NCBI GenBank assembly: GCA_019634715.1
Contig: JAHCAU010000023.1
Coordinates: 1 to 54,618 of the forward strand
DNA: 54,618 bases
Direction: 5' to 3'
Source of the DNA: Lysobacter sp.
GTDB taxonomy: Bacteria > Pseudomonadota > Gammaproteobacteria > Xanthomonadales > Xanthomonadaceae
Position 1 is the first letter of the stretch. Each line of letters opens with the position of its first letter. Shown in pieces: positions 9,238 through 18,122 of this stretch. The translations under genes and the position numbers were made by a program. The notes below the pieces were generated by a model that was given only the letters and a program-made list of their open reading frames with translations, was not told the origin of the DNA and searched no databases.

Positions 9238-12200
9238 TCATGCCATCTCCGCCATTTCGGATTCCATCCGGGAGAACACCACGTCGAGCAGGCGCTCGAT
9301 CGTCGGCCCTTCGAACAGGTCGCGCAGGCTCACCTCCAGGCCCAGGGCCTCGCGGGTTTCCAGCGCGAGCTTGGTCGCCAGCAGCGAATGGCCACCGAGG
9401 CTGAAGAAGTTGTCCTGTACGCCGACGCGCTCCAGGCCGAGCAGGCGCGACCAGATCTCCGCCATGGCTTCCTCGATCGGCGTGCGCGGCGCGACGTAGG
9501 CCGCGCCCGCGTCGAAGTCGTCGCTGGCGGGCGCCGGCAGCGCGGCACGGTCGAGTTTGCCGTGGGCGGTCAGCGGCCATGCGCTCACCCGCACGAAAGC
9601 GGATGGCAGCATGTACTCGGGGAGGGCGCCCTGCAGCCCGCCGCGCAGCGCGTCCACGCCGATGTCGACATCCGCTTCGGAACGGTAGTAGGCCACCAGC
9701 TTCTGCGCGGAGTCGCGACCGTCGCGACGCGCCAGGACCACCGCGTCCAGCACCCCGGGCAGCGCCGCCAGGCGCGATTCGATCTCGCCCGGTTCGATGC
9801 GGTAGCCGCGGAACTTCACCTGGAAATCGTTGCGACCCAGGTAGTCCAGGCTGCCGTCCGCATGCATGCGCACCAGGTCACCGGAGCGGTAGAGGCGCTC
9901 GCCCGGACGGAACGGGTTGTCGATGAAGCGTTCGGCGGTCAGGGCTTCGCGCCCGAGGTAACCGCGCGCCACCCCGGCGCCGCCGATGTACAGCTCGCCG
10001 GCGACGCCGAACGCGCACAGCTGGCGCTCCGGGTCGAGCACGTACAGCGGCGCGTCGTCGTAGCCGACGCCGATCGAGTTCGGCCCATCGCGATGGACAT
10101 CGGCCGGCGTCATTTCGCGCCAGGTCGACACCACCGTGGTCTCGGTGATGCCGTACAGCTGCACCAGGCGCGTGCCGGCGTTGCGCGGATCGGCGAACCA
10201 CGGCGCGAACATCGCGGCGTCGAAGCTGTCGCCGCCGAAGGGCAGCAGGCGCAACGCGTGGCGCTCCGTGCTCGCGGCCTGCGCCTCGATCAGCGCGCGC
10301 AGCGCACCGGGCGTCTGCGCGGCGACGGTCACGCGTTCGCGGCACAGCAGCGCATGGAAGGCCTCGGCCGAACGCGCCACGTCGCGCGGCACCACCAGCA
10401 GCCGCGCACCATGGCGCAGCGCGCTCCAGATTTCCCAGCCGGAGAAATCGAAGGAAAACGCGTGGCTGGCGGTGATCGTGTCGTCGGCATGGAAACCCGA
10501 CCACGCGCCTTCGGTCGCGAACAGGCGGTCGAGCTGGCGATGCTCGACCATCACGCCCTTGGGCTGCCCGGTGGAACCGGAGGTGTAGATGACGTAGGCG
10601 AGATGATCCGGACGCAGGCCGATCGCGGCGGGATCCGGGTTCGACGCGGGCATGTCCGCCCACTGCGCCGCGTCGTCTTGGAGGTCGACGATGCGCGGCC
10701 GCGATGCGGGATCGGCCGCCGCCAGCGCCTGCACCAGCAGCGTGCGGCCCGGCGCATCGGCCAGGACCACGGCGGGCCGGGCATCGGACAGCACGTAGAA
10801 TAGGCGATCCACCGGCGACGACAGGTCGAGCGGCAGGTAGCCGCCGCCGGCCTTGTGCACCGCCAGCATCGCCTCGATCGCGGCGATGCCGCGCTCGGTG
10901 CAGATCGCGACGCGCGCGTCGGGCGCGACGCCCTGCGCGCGCAGCCAGTGCGCGAGACGGTTGGCGCGTGCGTTGAGCGTGCCGTAGTCCAGCGACTGTC
11001 CGTCGCAGCTCACGGCTGGCGCCTGCGGCGCGCGCGCGGCGTGGGCCTCGAAGCGCAGGTGTACCGGCTGTTCGCCGCCGCCGGGCTTCGCGGCATCGGC
11101 CAGCGCCAGGATGCGTGCGCGCGCCTGCGGATCGCAGGCCTCGAACCGCGCCAGGCGGCGATCGGGGTCGGTGATGCAGGTGGTCAGCAGATGCAGGTAG
11201 GTGCGGCAGATGCCCTCGATCGTCTCGCGATCGTAGAGGTCGGCCGCATAGCTCCACAGCATCGTCACGCCGTCTGGATCGCGGCGCGTGCGCGGGATCA
11301 TGATCACGTCGAAGTCGAACTTCGAGGTGCCGTTGCTGTAGGCCTCGTGGATGTCCAGCTCGAACTCCGGCCACGTCAGGCGCGGACCCACCGAGTTGTG
11401 CGAACTGAAGGCCACCTGGAACAGCGGGTTGCGGCCGGCATCGCGCTCGGGCTGCACCTCGCGCACCACCCACTCGAACGGCGCCTCCTGGTGGTCGTAG
11501 GCTTCGGCCAGGTCGGCGGTGACGCGGTCGAGCAGCGCGCGGGCGGTCAGTTCGCCCGACAGCGTGCAGCGCACTGGCACCATGTTCACGAACATGCCGA
11601 CCAGGCCTTCGCTGCGCTGGGTGACGCGATTGCCCACGGCCGAGCCGATCACGAAATCCTCGCAGCCGGCGTAGCGCGAGATCGTGAGCTGGAACATCGC
11701 CTGCATCGTGGCGTAGAGGGTGAAGCCCTCGCGCTGACAGAACGCGCGCAGTTGCTTGGCCAGCGCCTCGGGCAGTTCCACGCGCAGCTGGCCGCCGCGG
11801 TAGCTCGGGACCGCCGGACGCGGGCGGTCGGTGATCATCGGCAGCTGCAGCGCGGCGCCGGCGAGCTTGTCCTTCCAGTAGCGGGCCTGGCGACGGAAAC
11901 GCGCGGTCGCCGCCTCGCTGCGCTGCCAGGTCGCGTAGTCGCCGAACTGCACGGCCATCGGCGCCAGCGGCGGCGCTTCGCCGCGCCCCATCGCGTCGTA
12001 GATCGCCAGCAGCTCGCGCAGGATCAGGTTGATGCTCCAGCCGTCGTGCACGTAGTGCTGCTCGACCTGGACCAGCAGGTATTCCTCCGGCGCCAGTCGC
12101 ACCAGCGTGAACTTGGCCAGCGGCAGCTGCGCCAGGTCGAAGCTGCGCAGCACCTGGCTGCGCACGAACGCGGTGGTCGTCTCCTCGTCCCACGGGGACT

Positions 12201-14349
12201 CCGCCTCCAGGTACTCGAACATGCCCTCCGCGACCGGATGCACCAACTGATAAGGCTCGCCGTCCGCGCCGGCATGGAAGGTGGTGCGCAGGATCTCGTG
12301 GCGCTGCGCCAGGTGCTCGATGGCGCGACCGAAGCGCGCGGGATCGAAGCGGCCGCGGATGCGCACCACGTTCTGCGCGTTGTACGCGATCGAAGTCGAG
12401 GTCAGCTGCTCCAGCAGCCACAGCCCGTACTGCTGGTACGACAGCGGCGGACGCGCAGGCAGGCCCGCCTCGGGCCGCACCCAGCGATCGAAGGAATCGT
12501 CCACGCCCGGCGCCTCACCGGCACCCGCGCCCGAGGCCACGGTCGCCTCGATCGCGCGCGCCATCTCCGCCAGCGACATCGGCTTGAACAGCGCATGGAT
12601 CGGCAGCGAAATCCCGAACGACGCGCGGATGCGCGAGGCCAGCTGGATCAGTCGCAGCGAGTCGCCGCCGAGGCGCAGGAAGCGATCGTCGCGGCCGATC
12701 CGGTCGCGCTTGAGCAGTTCCGCCCACAGCCCCGCCAGCGTCGTTTCCGTCGCGCCCTCCGGCGCGAGATAGGCCTCCGCCGGATAGTCCTCCGCCGACG
12801 GTGCAGGCAGCGCGTCGCGGTCGAGCTTGCCGTTCACCGTCTGCGGCCAGTCGCGCACGGCCACATACGCCGACGGCACCATGTAATCCGGCAGCACGCG
12901 CGACAGCGCGTCGCACAGCGCCGCCGCGGTCACGCCTTCGGCGGCAGGGCGATACCAGGCCACCAGCTGCTTCTCGCCCGACGCTCCCGGGCGCGTCAGA
13001 ACCACCGCTTCGGCCACGCCGGGCTGCTCGGCCAGCACCGACTCGATCTCGCCGGGTTCGATGCGGAAGCCGCGCACCTTGACCTGGAAGTCGTTGCGGC
13101 CCAGGTATTCCAGCGAGCCGTCCGGCAGCGCGCGCGCCAGGTCGCCGCTGCGATACATCCGCGCCCCGGCCACCGACGAGAACGGATCGGGCACGAAGCG
13201 TTCGCGGGTCAGTTCGGCGCGCCCCAGATACCCACGGGTCACGCCCGCGCCGCCGATGTACAGTTCGCCCGTCCCGCCAGGCGCCACCGGCCGCAGGTCG
13301 GCATCCAGCACGTGCACCTGCATGCCGTCGATGGCACGACCGATCGGCACGTTGTCGCCCGGCAGCGCATCGTCCGTCGCCGCATCGTCGCTGGTGTACG
13401 TCGTGCAGCCGACCACCGTCTCGGTCGGGCCGTATTCGTTGACGACGATCGCCTGCGGCAGCACCCGCGCGCGGAAGCGCGCCAGCGTGCGCCGCGTGAG
13501 CTGCTCGCCGCCCACCACCACGCGATGGCGGGTCGGCGAGGGCGACACGTCGTCGAGCGCGGACAGCGCGTCGAGATGGGTCGGCGTCAGCTTGAACAAC
13601 CACGGCTCGGCATCGGCGCAGCGGGCACGCAGCTGCTCCAGGCAGCGCTGCGGGTTCTCGTCGAGCAGCACCACCGTCTTGCCGGCCTGCCACGGCGCCA
13701 GCAGGGTCGTCACCGTGGCGTCGAAGCCCAGCGACGTCGCGACCAGGCCACCGCGCACCTCGTCGTGCAGGTAGTTCGACACCGCGTGCGACAGGTAATG
13801 CACGACGCCCGCGTGCGGCACCAGCACGCCCTTGGGACGACCGGTCGAACCCGAGGTGTAGATCATGTAGGCGAGATGCTCCGGCGACAGCGTCGCGAGC
13901 GCCGGATCGTGCGCGGGCTGCGTCGCCAGGGCGGCATCGTCGTCGAGCGCGAGGATCGGCGCATCGCAGGCCGGCAGCACGTCGCGCAGGCACGCCTGGG
14001 TCAGCAGCGCGCGCGGCTGGCTGTCCTGCAGCATGTACGCGATGCGCTCCCTCGGATGCGCCGGGTCCATCGGCACGTAGGCGCCGCCGGCCTTGAGCAC
14101 GCCCAGCACCGCGATCGCCATCTCAGGCCCGCGCGCCATGCACAGCGCGATCCGGTCGTCCGGCCCCACGCCCAGTGCGATCAAGCGGTGCGCCAGCTGG
14201 TTCGCCCGCTGGTTGAGCGTGGCGTAATCCATCCGCACGTCCCCGTGCACCAGCGCCAGCGCCTGCGGCCGTTCCGCGGCGTGACGCTCGAAGTCCCGGT
14301 GCACCCCTGCGGCGCGTGCCGCTCCCCTGTCATCCCCGTTCACCTGCAT
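9238..14349 (-). CDS. Nonribosomal peptide synthetase, bimodular starter-type subunit (A-PCP-C-A-PCP), first gene of operon
   Basis: 1703 aa from the ATG at 14349 (AGGAG 8 nt upstream). The frame is open to 14487 but the longer start has no ribosome site. Domains: A1 (20-520; YTSGSTGRPKG 164-174, NEYGPTE 304-310, NGKLDR 506-511), PCP1 (phosphopantetheine Ser564), C (633-about 1060), A2 (about 1085-1590), PCP2 (Ser1655). The by-eye A1 code is DATKVGEVGK, one residue from the Asn code DLTKVGEVGK, so Asn is the best guess. A2 reads roughly DFWAPGLVVK, with a threonine-like core (FDFSGWE, YGITETTV) but no firm match. The C-domain motif is Q764-H765-YVH-D769-G770. The gene starts with an A domain, so it should initiate synthesis. 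It stops 149 nt before the next NRPS gene, and the two are similar throughout the PCP1-C region. Confidence 0.95.
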   Translation of the reverse strand: MQVNGDDRGAARAAGVHRDFERHAAERPQALALVHGDVRMDYATLNQRANQLAHRLIALGVGPDDRIALCMARGPEMAIAVLGVLKAGGAYVPMDPAHPRERIAYMLQDSQPRALLTQACLRDVLPACDAPILALDDDAALATQPAHDPALATLSPEHLAYMIYTSGSTGRPKGVLVPHAGVVHYLSHAVSNYLHDEVRGGLVATSLGFDATVTTLLAPWQAGKTVVLLDENPQRCLEQLRARCADAEPWLFKLTPTHLDALSALDDVSPSPTRHRVVVGGEQLTRRTLARFRARVLPQAIVVNEYGPTETVVGCTTYTSDDAATDDALPGDNVPIGRAIDGMQVHVLDADLRPVAPGGTGELYIGGAGVTRGYLGRAELTRERFVPDPFSSVAGARMYRSGDLARALPDGSLEYLGRNDFQVKVRGFRIEPGEIESVLAEQPGVAEAVVLTRPGASGEKQLVAWYRPAAEGVTAAALCDALSRVLPDYMVPSAYVAVRDWPQTVNGKLDRDALPAPSAEDYPAEAYLAPEGATETTLAGLWAELLKRDRIGRDDRFLRLGGDSLRLIQLASRIRASFGISLPIHALFKPMSLAEMARAIEATVASGAGAGEAPGVDDSFDRWVRPEAGLPARPPLSYQQYGLWLLEQLTSTSIAYNAQNVVRIRGRFDPARFGRAIEHLAQRHEILRTTFHAGADGEPYQLVHPVAEGMFEYLEAESPWDEETTTAFVRSQVLRSFDLAQLPLAKFTLVRLAPEEYLLVQVEQHYVHDGWSINLILRELLAIYDAMGRGEAPPLAPMAVQFGDYATWQRSEAATARFRRQARYWKDKLAGAALQLPMITDRPRPAVPSYRGGQLRVELPEALAKQLRAFCQREGFTLYATMQAMFQLTISRYAGCEDFVIGSAVGNRVTQRSEGLVGMFVNMVPVRCTLSGELTARALLDRVTADLAEAYDHQEAPFEWVVREVQPERDAGRNPLFQVAFSSHNSVGPRLTWPEFELDIHEAYSNGTSKFDFDVIMIPRTRRDPDGVTMLWSYAADLYDRETIEGICRTYLHLLTTCITDPDRRLARFEACDPQARARILALADAAKPGGGEQPVHLRFEAHAARAPQAPAVSCDGQSLDYGTLNARANRLAHWLRAQGVAPDARVAICTERGIAAIEAMLAVHKAGGGYLPLDLSSPVDRLFYVLSDARPAVVLADAPGRTLLVQALAAADPASRPRIVDLQDDAAQWADMPASNPDPAAIGLRPDHLAYVIYTSGSTGQPKGVMVEHRQLDRLFATEGAWSGFHADDTITASHAFSFDFSGWEIWSALRHGARLLVVPRDVARSAEAFHALLCRERVTVAAQTPGALRALIEAQAASTERHALRLLPFGGDSFDAAMFAPWFADPRNAGTRLVQLYGITETTVVSTWREMTPADVHRDGPNSIGVGYDDAPLYVLDPERQLCAFGVAGELYIGGAGVARGYLGREALTAERFIDNPFRPGERLYRSGDLVRMHADGSLDYLGRNDFQVKFRGYRIEPGEIESRLAALPGVLDAVVLARRDGRDSAQKLVAYYRSEADVDIGVDALRGGLQGALPEYMLPSAFVRVSAWPLTAHGKLDRAALPAPASDDFDAGAAYVAPRTPIEEAMAEIWSRLLGLERVGVQDNFFSLGGHSLLATKLALETREALGLEVSLRDLFEGPTIERLLDVVFSRMESEMAEMA

Positions 14350-14756
14350 CCTGCGCACTCCTGTTCGATATGTCCCGCGGGCGGCTTCGGCCTGCCCGCT
14401 CCTTCCCCGATGACGGCCGATCAGGGCGATCGGCCCCGCGCGCCCTCCCCGGACGCGCACCCACGCCACGCGACGCGACGCGGTCAATGCCGCGCGTCGC
14501 GCCTTCGCGTTGTCCAGGCCTGCTGGATATCGATATGCACCACGGGCCGGCGACGGGGAAAGCCCGTCCCCTGCGACCGTCCTCGCGACGGTCGATCCCT
14601 GCCCTCTCCTCCGGCGACTCTGGCCACAGCACTTCTCCTTGCTTCGGCGGAACTCCGTCCCGTCGGCCCCCGAGCATGACGCACGTCGTCGTCATTCTGT
14701 GATCGATGGCGGCACAAATACTGGCACAACCGCCGGAACAAGGAACCCCCCAACGG
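14350..14756 (-). promoter_or_regulatory. Leader/promoter region of the NRPS operon
   Basis: About 400 bases without a convincing gene lie between the NRPS start codon and the terminator-like hairpin of the upstream gene. The promoter is expected here because an apparent terminator (14757-14783) separates the operon from the gene upstream. The part nearest that hairpin (about 14695-14745) is less GC-rich than its surroundings and contains GGCACAA repeated at a 12-nt period. An imperfect 20-bp palindrome (ATGACG...CGTCAT arms) lies at 14676-14695. No good -35/-10 pair was found, so the exact start site is unknown. Confidence 0.4.
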
Positions 14757-14783
14757 CGACGGGCCGGCATGGCCGGCCCGTCG
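14757..14783 (-). terminator. Hairpin terminator after the secreted-protein gene
   Basis: A perfect 12-bp stem (14757-14768 with 14772-14783) closes a 3-nt loop. It lies 23 nt after the stop codon at 14806. On the minus strand it is followed by a G-run then TTCCTTGTT rather than a clean T-tract, so termination may be partial. Confidence 0.6.
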
Positions 14784-14805
14784 GGACAATCGAAAATGTG
14801 ATGGA

Positions 14806-15681
14806 TTACCAGCGTCCAGGCGGGTCCGCCGCGAAGCCGCCCGGGAAGGCCTGCGGGCCGGCGGGCCGGCGGTGGCGACGGTCCCACTCGTACGGGCGCG
14901 GCATCACGCCCATGGCCACCAGGTTCGGCACGTCGTCGTAGCGCAGCTGGGCGACCTGGGCCGGCGTGCGGCTGGCGCGGACGAACTCGGTCCGGTTCAC
15001 CGGCGACCATTCGCGGTCGCCATGGCCGGTCCCGATGCTCTGGCCGACGCCGCCGTAGGCATCGGCCGACGCGGCTTCGCGGCCGCTGCGTGCCGCCGAT
15101 GCGGCCGGAGCCGCCTTGCGCTCGGCGTTGCCGGCCTGATCGCGGCCATAATCCTCGCGTTCGCGGGCGATCGGTGCCGATTCTGGATACGGACGCGGGT
15201 AGGACCGCTCCCGGAACACCGCCACGCCGATCACGCCGACATTGTCCGGGCGACCGGTCCGGGCCGCATAGCTGTCGGGCAGGTCGGTGAAGTAGAACTG
15301 GGCCACGTCGCGCATCGACTTGCGCCAGCCCGCGATCTCGGTGCTCTGCCATGGGCCGAGCACGTAGCCGGCCTGGCCGGTGCCGGCGGTCTCGCCGCTG
15401 ATCGCGTTCACGCCGTCGACCGACAGCACCACGAGCACGCGTTCGCCGCTGGTATTGGTCAGGCGGACGCTGTAGCGGTGGCCGGGGACGCCGGGCACCC
15501 AGGTCTGGGCACGGTGGCGGTATTCGGGCAGCACGCGCCCGGTGTCGCGGTCGATGAGGTCAATGTCCACCAGCGACTGCGCGAAGGACGTGCCGCTGGC
15601 GGTGGTGGCGATGAGCGCGGTGAGCAGGAGGGTGGTGGCGCGCAGCATGGGAGGACTCCGGCGGTGGGTGATGTCCGACAT
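14806..15681 (-). CDS. Secreted protein of unknown function
   Basis: 291 aa. The ATG at 15681 has a textbook AGGAGG 5 nt upstream. An in-frame ATG at 15648 with GGAG could also serve and would leave a shorter signal peptide. The N-terminus carries a hydrophobic segment ending in SGTSFAQ, a likely signal peptidase I site, so export to the periplasm is expected. The first half of the mature protein (VDIDLIDRDTGRVLPEY, then a beta-rich region around VRLTNTSGERVLVVLSVDG) looks like a folded beta domain. The second half is Ala/Arg/Glu-rich and probably disordered up to a conserved-looking tail containing DVPNLVAMGVMPRPYEW. I do not recognise the family. It is divergent from trpS and upstream of, but apparently not cotranscribed with, the NRPS operon. 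Confidence 0.8.
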   Translation of the reverse strand: MSDITHRRSPPMLRATTLLLTALIATTASGTSFAQSLVDIDLIDRDTGRVLPEYRHRAQTWVPGVPGHRYSVRLTNTSGERVLVVLSVDGVNAISGETAGTGQAGYVLGPWQSTEIAGWRKSMRDVAQFYFTDLPDSYAARTGRPDNVGVIGVAVFRERSYPRPYPESAPIAREREDYGRDQAGNAERKAAPAASAARSGREAASADAYGGVGQSIGTGHGDREWSPVNRTEFVRASRTPAQVAQLRYDDVPNLVAMGVMPRPYEWDRRHRRPAGPQAFPGGFAADPPGRW

Positions 15682-15800
15682 GGACACCTCCTTGAACGCC
15701 GCCGGGCGCGGATGGGGTTTGCCGCCTCCCGGCCCGACCGGCGGTCGTGTTCAGCCCCGGGTAAACTGACCGGCCTGCTTCCCGCTCCCCTCGCTGGCCC

Positions 15801-17153
15801 ATGACCGTCACCCGCATCCTCACCGGCATCACCACCTCCGGCACCCCGCATCTGGGCAACTACGTCGGCGCGATCCGGCCGACCGTGGCCGCCAGCCGCG
15901 CCCCCGGCACGCAGAACTTCTACTTCCTGGCCGACCTGCACGCGCTGATCAAGGTGCAGGACCCCGCGAAGGTGCAGCGCTCGACCCTGGAGATCGCCGC
16001 GAGCTGGCTGGCCTGCGGCCTGCAGCCGGACAACGACCGCGTGTGGTTCTACCGCCAGAGCGAGATCCTGGAGATCCCGGAGCTGACCTGGTTCCTCACC
16101 TGCGTCGCCGGCAAGGGCATCCTCAACCGCGCCCACGCCTACAAGGCCGCGGTCGACAGGAACCGCGCCGAGGGCGAGGACGACGATGCCGGCATCACCA
16201 CCGGCCTGTTCATGTACCCGGTGCTGATGGCCGCCGACATCCTGGTGTTCAACGCGCACAAGGTGCCGGTGGGCCGCGACCAGATCCAGCACATCGAGAT
16301 GGCACGCGATTTCGCGCAGCGCTTCAACCATCTCTACGGGGAACCCGTCGGCCGGCAGTATTTCGTGCTGCCCGAGGCGATGATCGAGGAACACGTCGCC
16401 ACCCTGCCCGGCCTCGACGGCCGCAAGATGTCGAAGAGCTACGACAACACCATCCCGCTGTTCGCGCCGCGCGAGCAGCTGAAGAAGCTGATCTTCTCGA
16501 TCGTCACCGACTCGCGCGCGCCCGGCGAGGCCAAGGACACCGAAGGCTCGGCGCTGTTCCAGCTCTACCAGGCCTTCGCCAGCGCCGAGGAGACCGATGC
16601 GATGCGCGCAGCCTTCGCCGACGGCATCGGCTGGGGCGACGCCAAGCAGACGCTGTTCGAGCGTGTCGATGCCGAGATCGCGCCGCTGCGCGAGCGCTAC
16701 GAAGACCTGATGGCGAAGCCGGCGGTGATCGAGGAACAACTGCGCGAAGGCGCGCGCACCGCGCGCGAACGCCTCGGCACCCCGTTCATGCGCGAACTGC
16801 GCGAAGCCGTGGGCCTGCGCGACCTGTCGACGATGCCGGCCGGGGCCGCCGCCGGATCGCACGCCGCCGAATCGCAAAAGGCCGCCGTGCCGCAGATCAA
16901 GCAGTACCGTGAAAAGGATGGCAAGTTCTACTTCAAGCTCACCGACGGCGACGACGTGCTGCTGCAGAGCCTCGGCTTCGACAACCCGAAGGACGCTGGC
17001 GCCAGGGTCGCACGCTTCAAACGCGATGGCGCTGCAGCGCTTGCCGAGGCGAACGATGCGCTCGAACCCGTGACCGATGCCGCGCGCGCCACAGAAGCGC
17101 TCGATGCGCTCAAGCGCGCCGAAGACGAACGCGAGCAGGCGAAAGCCGGCTGA
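15801..17153 (+). CDS. trpS: Tryptophanyl-tRNA synthetase with C-terminal extension
   Basis: Class I aminoacyl-tRNA synthetase that charges tRNA-Trp with tryptophan in the cytoplasm. The HIGH-type motif appears as PHLGN (residues 16-20) and the second signature as KMSKS (209-213). GRDQIQH and the GDAKQ region also fit TrpS. At 450 aa it is about 110 residues longer than the usual bacterial TrpS of about 335 aa. The extra C-terminal part holds a YREKDGKFYFKL...DDVLLQS segment that resembles the small YegP/DUF1508 fold, then an Ala/Glu/Arg helix. From family knowledge such long TrpS forms are common in Xanthomonadaceae. A TAAACT hexamer at 15764-15769 could be the -10 element. The downstream small membrane-protein gene begins 11 nt after the stop, so the two are probably cotranscribed. 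Confidence 0.97.
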   Translation: MTVTRILTGITTSGTPHLGNYVGAIRPTVAASRAPGTQNFYFLADLHALIKVQDPAKVQRSTLEIAASWLACGLQPDNDRVWFYRQSEILEIPELTWFLTCVAGKGILNRAHAYKAAVDRNRAEGEDDDAGITTGLFMYPVLMAADILVFNAHKVPVGRDQIQHIEMARDFAQRFNHLYGEPVGRQYFVLPEAMIEEHVATLPGLDGRKMSKSYDNTIPLFAPREQLKKLIFSIVTDSRAPGEAKDTEGSALFQLYQAFASAEETDAMRAAFADGIGWGDAKQTLFERVDAEIAPLRERYEDLMAKPAVIEEQLREGARTARERLGTPFMRELREAVGLRDLSTMPAGAAAGSHAAESQKAAVPQIKQYREKDGKFYFKLTDGDDVLLQSLGFDNPKDAGARVARFKRDGAAALAEANDALEPVTDAARATEALDALKRAEDEREQAKAG

Positions 17154-17164
17154 ACGGACACGCC

Positions 17165-17488
17165 ATGAACGCCTTCGCCGAACTCAACCTCGCCCTGATC
17201 CTGTTCCTGCCCTGGTTCCTGATCCTCGGCGTGCTGTACTGGGTCTACCCGCGCCAGCCCAGGCACGTCGCGCGCGTGCTGTTCGACCTCGCCGCGCTGG
17301 CCCTGTCGACCGCCGCGTTCGTGTGGAGCATCCATTGGTCGCAGGACATCGCCGACCGCTCGCATGGCCGCATGTGGCCGCAGATCCTCGCCACTTCGCT
17401 GGGCTACGGCGTGTTCCTCGCCGCGATGACCACCGCCTTCTTCGTGCGCAGGGCGTGGCTGCGGCGCGCAGACGCGCGCCGGTCCTGA
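17165..17488 (+). CDS. Small membrane protein of unknown function
   Basis: 107 aa with three predicted membrane spans: about residues 8-26 (ALILFLPWFLILGVLYW), 38-56 (VLFDLAALALSTAAFVW) and 76-95 (ILATSLGYGVFLAAMTTAFF), then a basic Arg-rich C-terminus. It starts 11 nt after trpS and probably shares its transcript. I do not recognise a named family and see no catalytic motif. Confidence 0.8.
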   Translation: MNAFAELNLALILFLPWFLILGVLYWVYPRQPRHVARVLFDLAALALSTAAFVWSIHWSQDIADRSHGRMWPQILATSLGYGVFLAAMTTAFFVRRAWLRRADARRS

Positions 17489-17545
17489 ACGACGCAGACA
17501 CCGGAACCGTCCGTCGCCAGCGCGCTTCGAGCGCCTCGTCCGCGC

Positions 17546-17575
17546 TTGTAGGGCCTCTCGAACGCGTGCTAGCGT
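17546..17575 (+). promoter_or_regulatory. Candidate promoter for the lipoprotein/effector pair
   Basis: A TTGTAG hexamer at 17546-17551 and a TAGCGT hexamer at 17570-17575 are separated by 18 nt. It sits after the preceding membrane-protein gene and 143 nt before the lipoprotein start. This is a weak match to sigma-70 consensus and is an inference only. Confidence 0.35.
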
Positions 17576-17717
17576 CGGCCCTGCGGGAACCGGTCACCGG
17601 GCGAACGCATCGTCCGGCCGACGCCACGCGGTGCGCACGCATCGCGTTCCACTCGACACCGGCCGTGCCTGGTTCCGCATCACGGCACGGCCCCCGGCAC
17701 AGGAGGCGCCCATCCCC

Positions 17718-18110
17718 ATGGCCAATATCCCGACCGCAGCGCGCTGGCTCTGCTGCGCGTCCCTCCTTTCCGTTTCGCTCGTCGCCTGCGCAGGAGCATC
17801 CATGAAGGCCCAGTACGCCAAGTCCGCCGTACAGCCGGTCGAGATCGAGAAGATCTCCGAAGACCAGCTGAGCATCCACTACACCATGCCCGCCGAATCG
17901 CTGTACTACTCGCCCGGCGTCAATTTCCGCTCGGAGGACGGCACGCTGCGCGTCTACATCGATCGCTGCCACATCAAGGACAAGTGCGAACCGATGGCGA
18001 AGGTACCGCTCCCGCCGAAGAACGGCTGGAAGGTCGCGGTGAACGTTCCGTACAAGGGCGAGAAGGTGCTGATGGTCTACACCGACGCCGAAGAGCAGGT
18101 CTATCCCTAA
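17718..18110 (+). CDS. Lipoprotein, probable immunity partner (X-Tfi-like) of the downstream effector
   Basis: 130 aa from the ATG at 17718, with AGGAGG at 17701-17706. The N-terminus is a lipoprotein signal peptide ending in the lipobox LVAC at residues 21-24, so the mature protein should be anchored in the envelope facing the periplasm. The remaining roughly 105 residues look like a small beta-rich domain with a CHIKDKC pair. It stops 12 nt before the start of the putative type IV secretion effector. Lipoprotein immunity genes placed directly next to their effector are the known arrangement for Xanthomonadales T4SS effector/immunity pairs. The immunity role is inferred from this context plus the lipobox; I do not recognise the fold. 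Confidence 0.75.
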   Translation: MANIPTAARWLCCASLLSVSLVACAGASMKAQYAKSAVQPVEIEKISEDQLSIHYTMPAESLYYSPGVNFRSEDGTLRVYIDRCHIKDKCEPMAKVPLPPKNGWKVAVNVPYKGEKVLMVYTDAEEQVYP

Positions 18111-18122
18111 GGAGAAGGCGCC

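Noticed and set aside
679..14679. Very long plus-strand open frames opposite the NRPS genes (679-4647, 3731-6277, 6389-9499, 8659-10803, 10855-14679)
   Set aside because: They are antisense to clear NRPS domains, their translations are Arg/His/Ala-rich with no domains, and in GC-rich DNA the opposite strand of a gene stays open by chance.
15459..16877. 472-codon frame antisense to trpS
   Set aside because: trpS is certain, and the antisense product is His/Gln/Val-rich with no domain.
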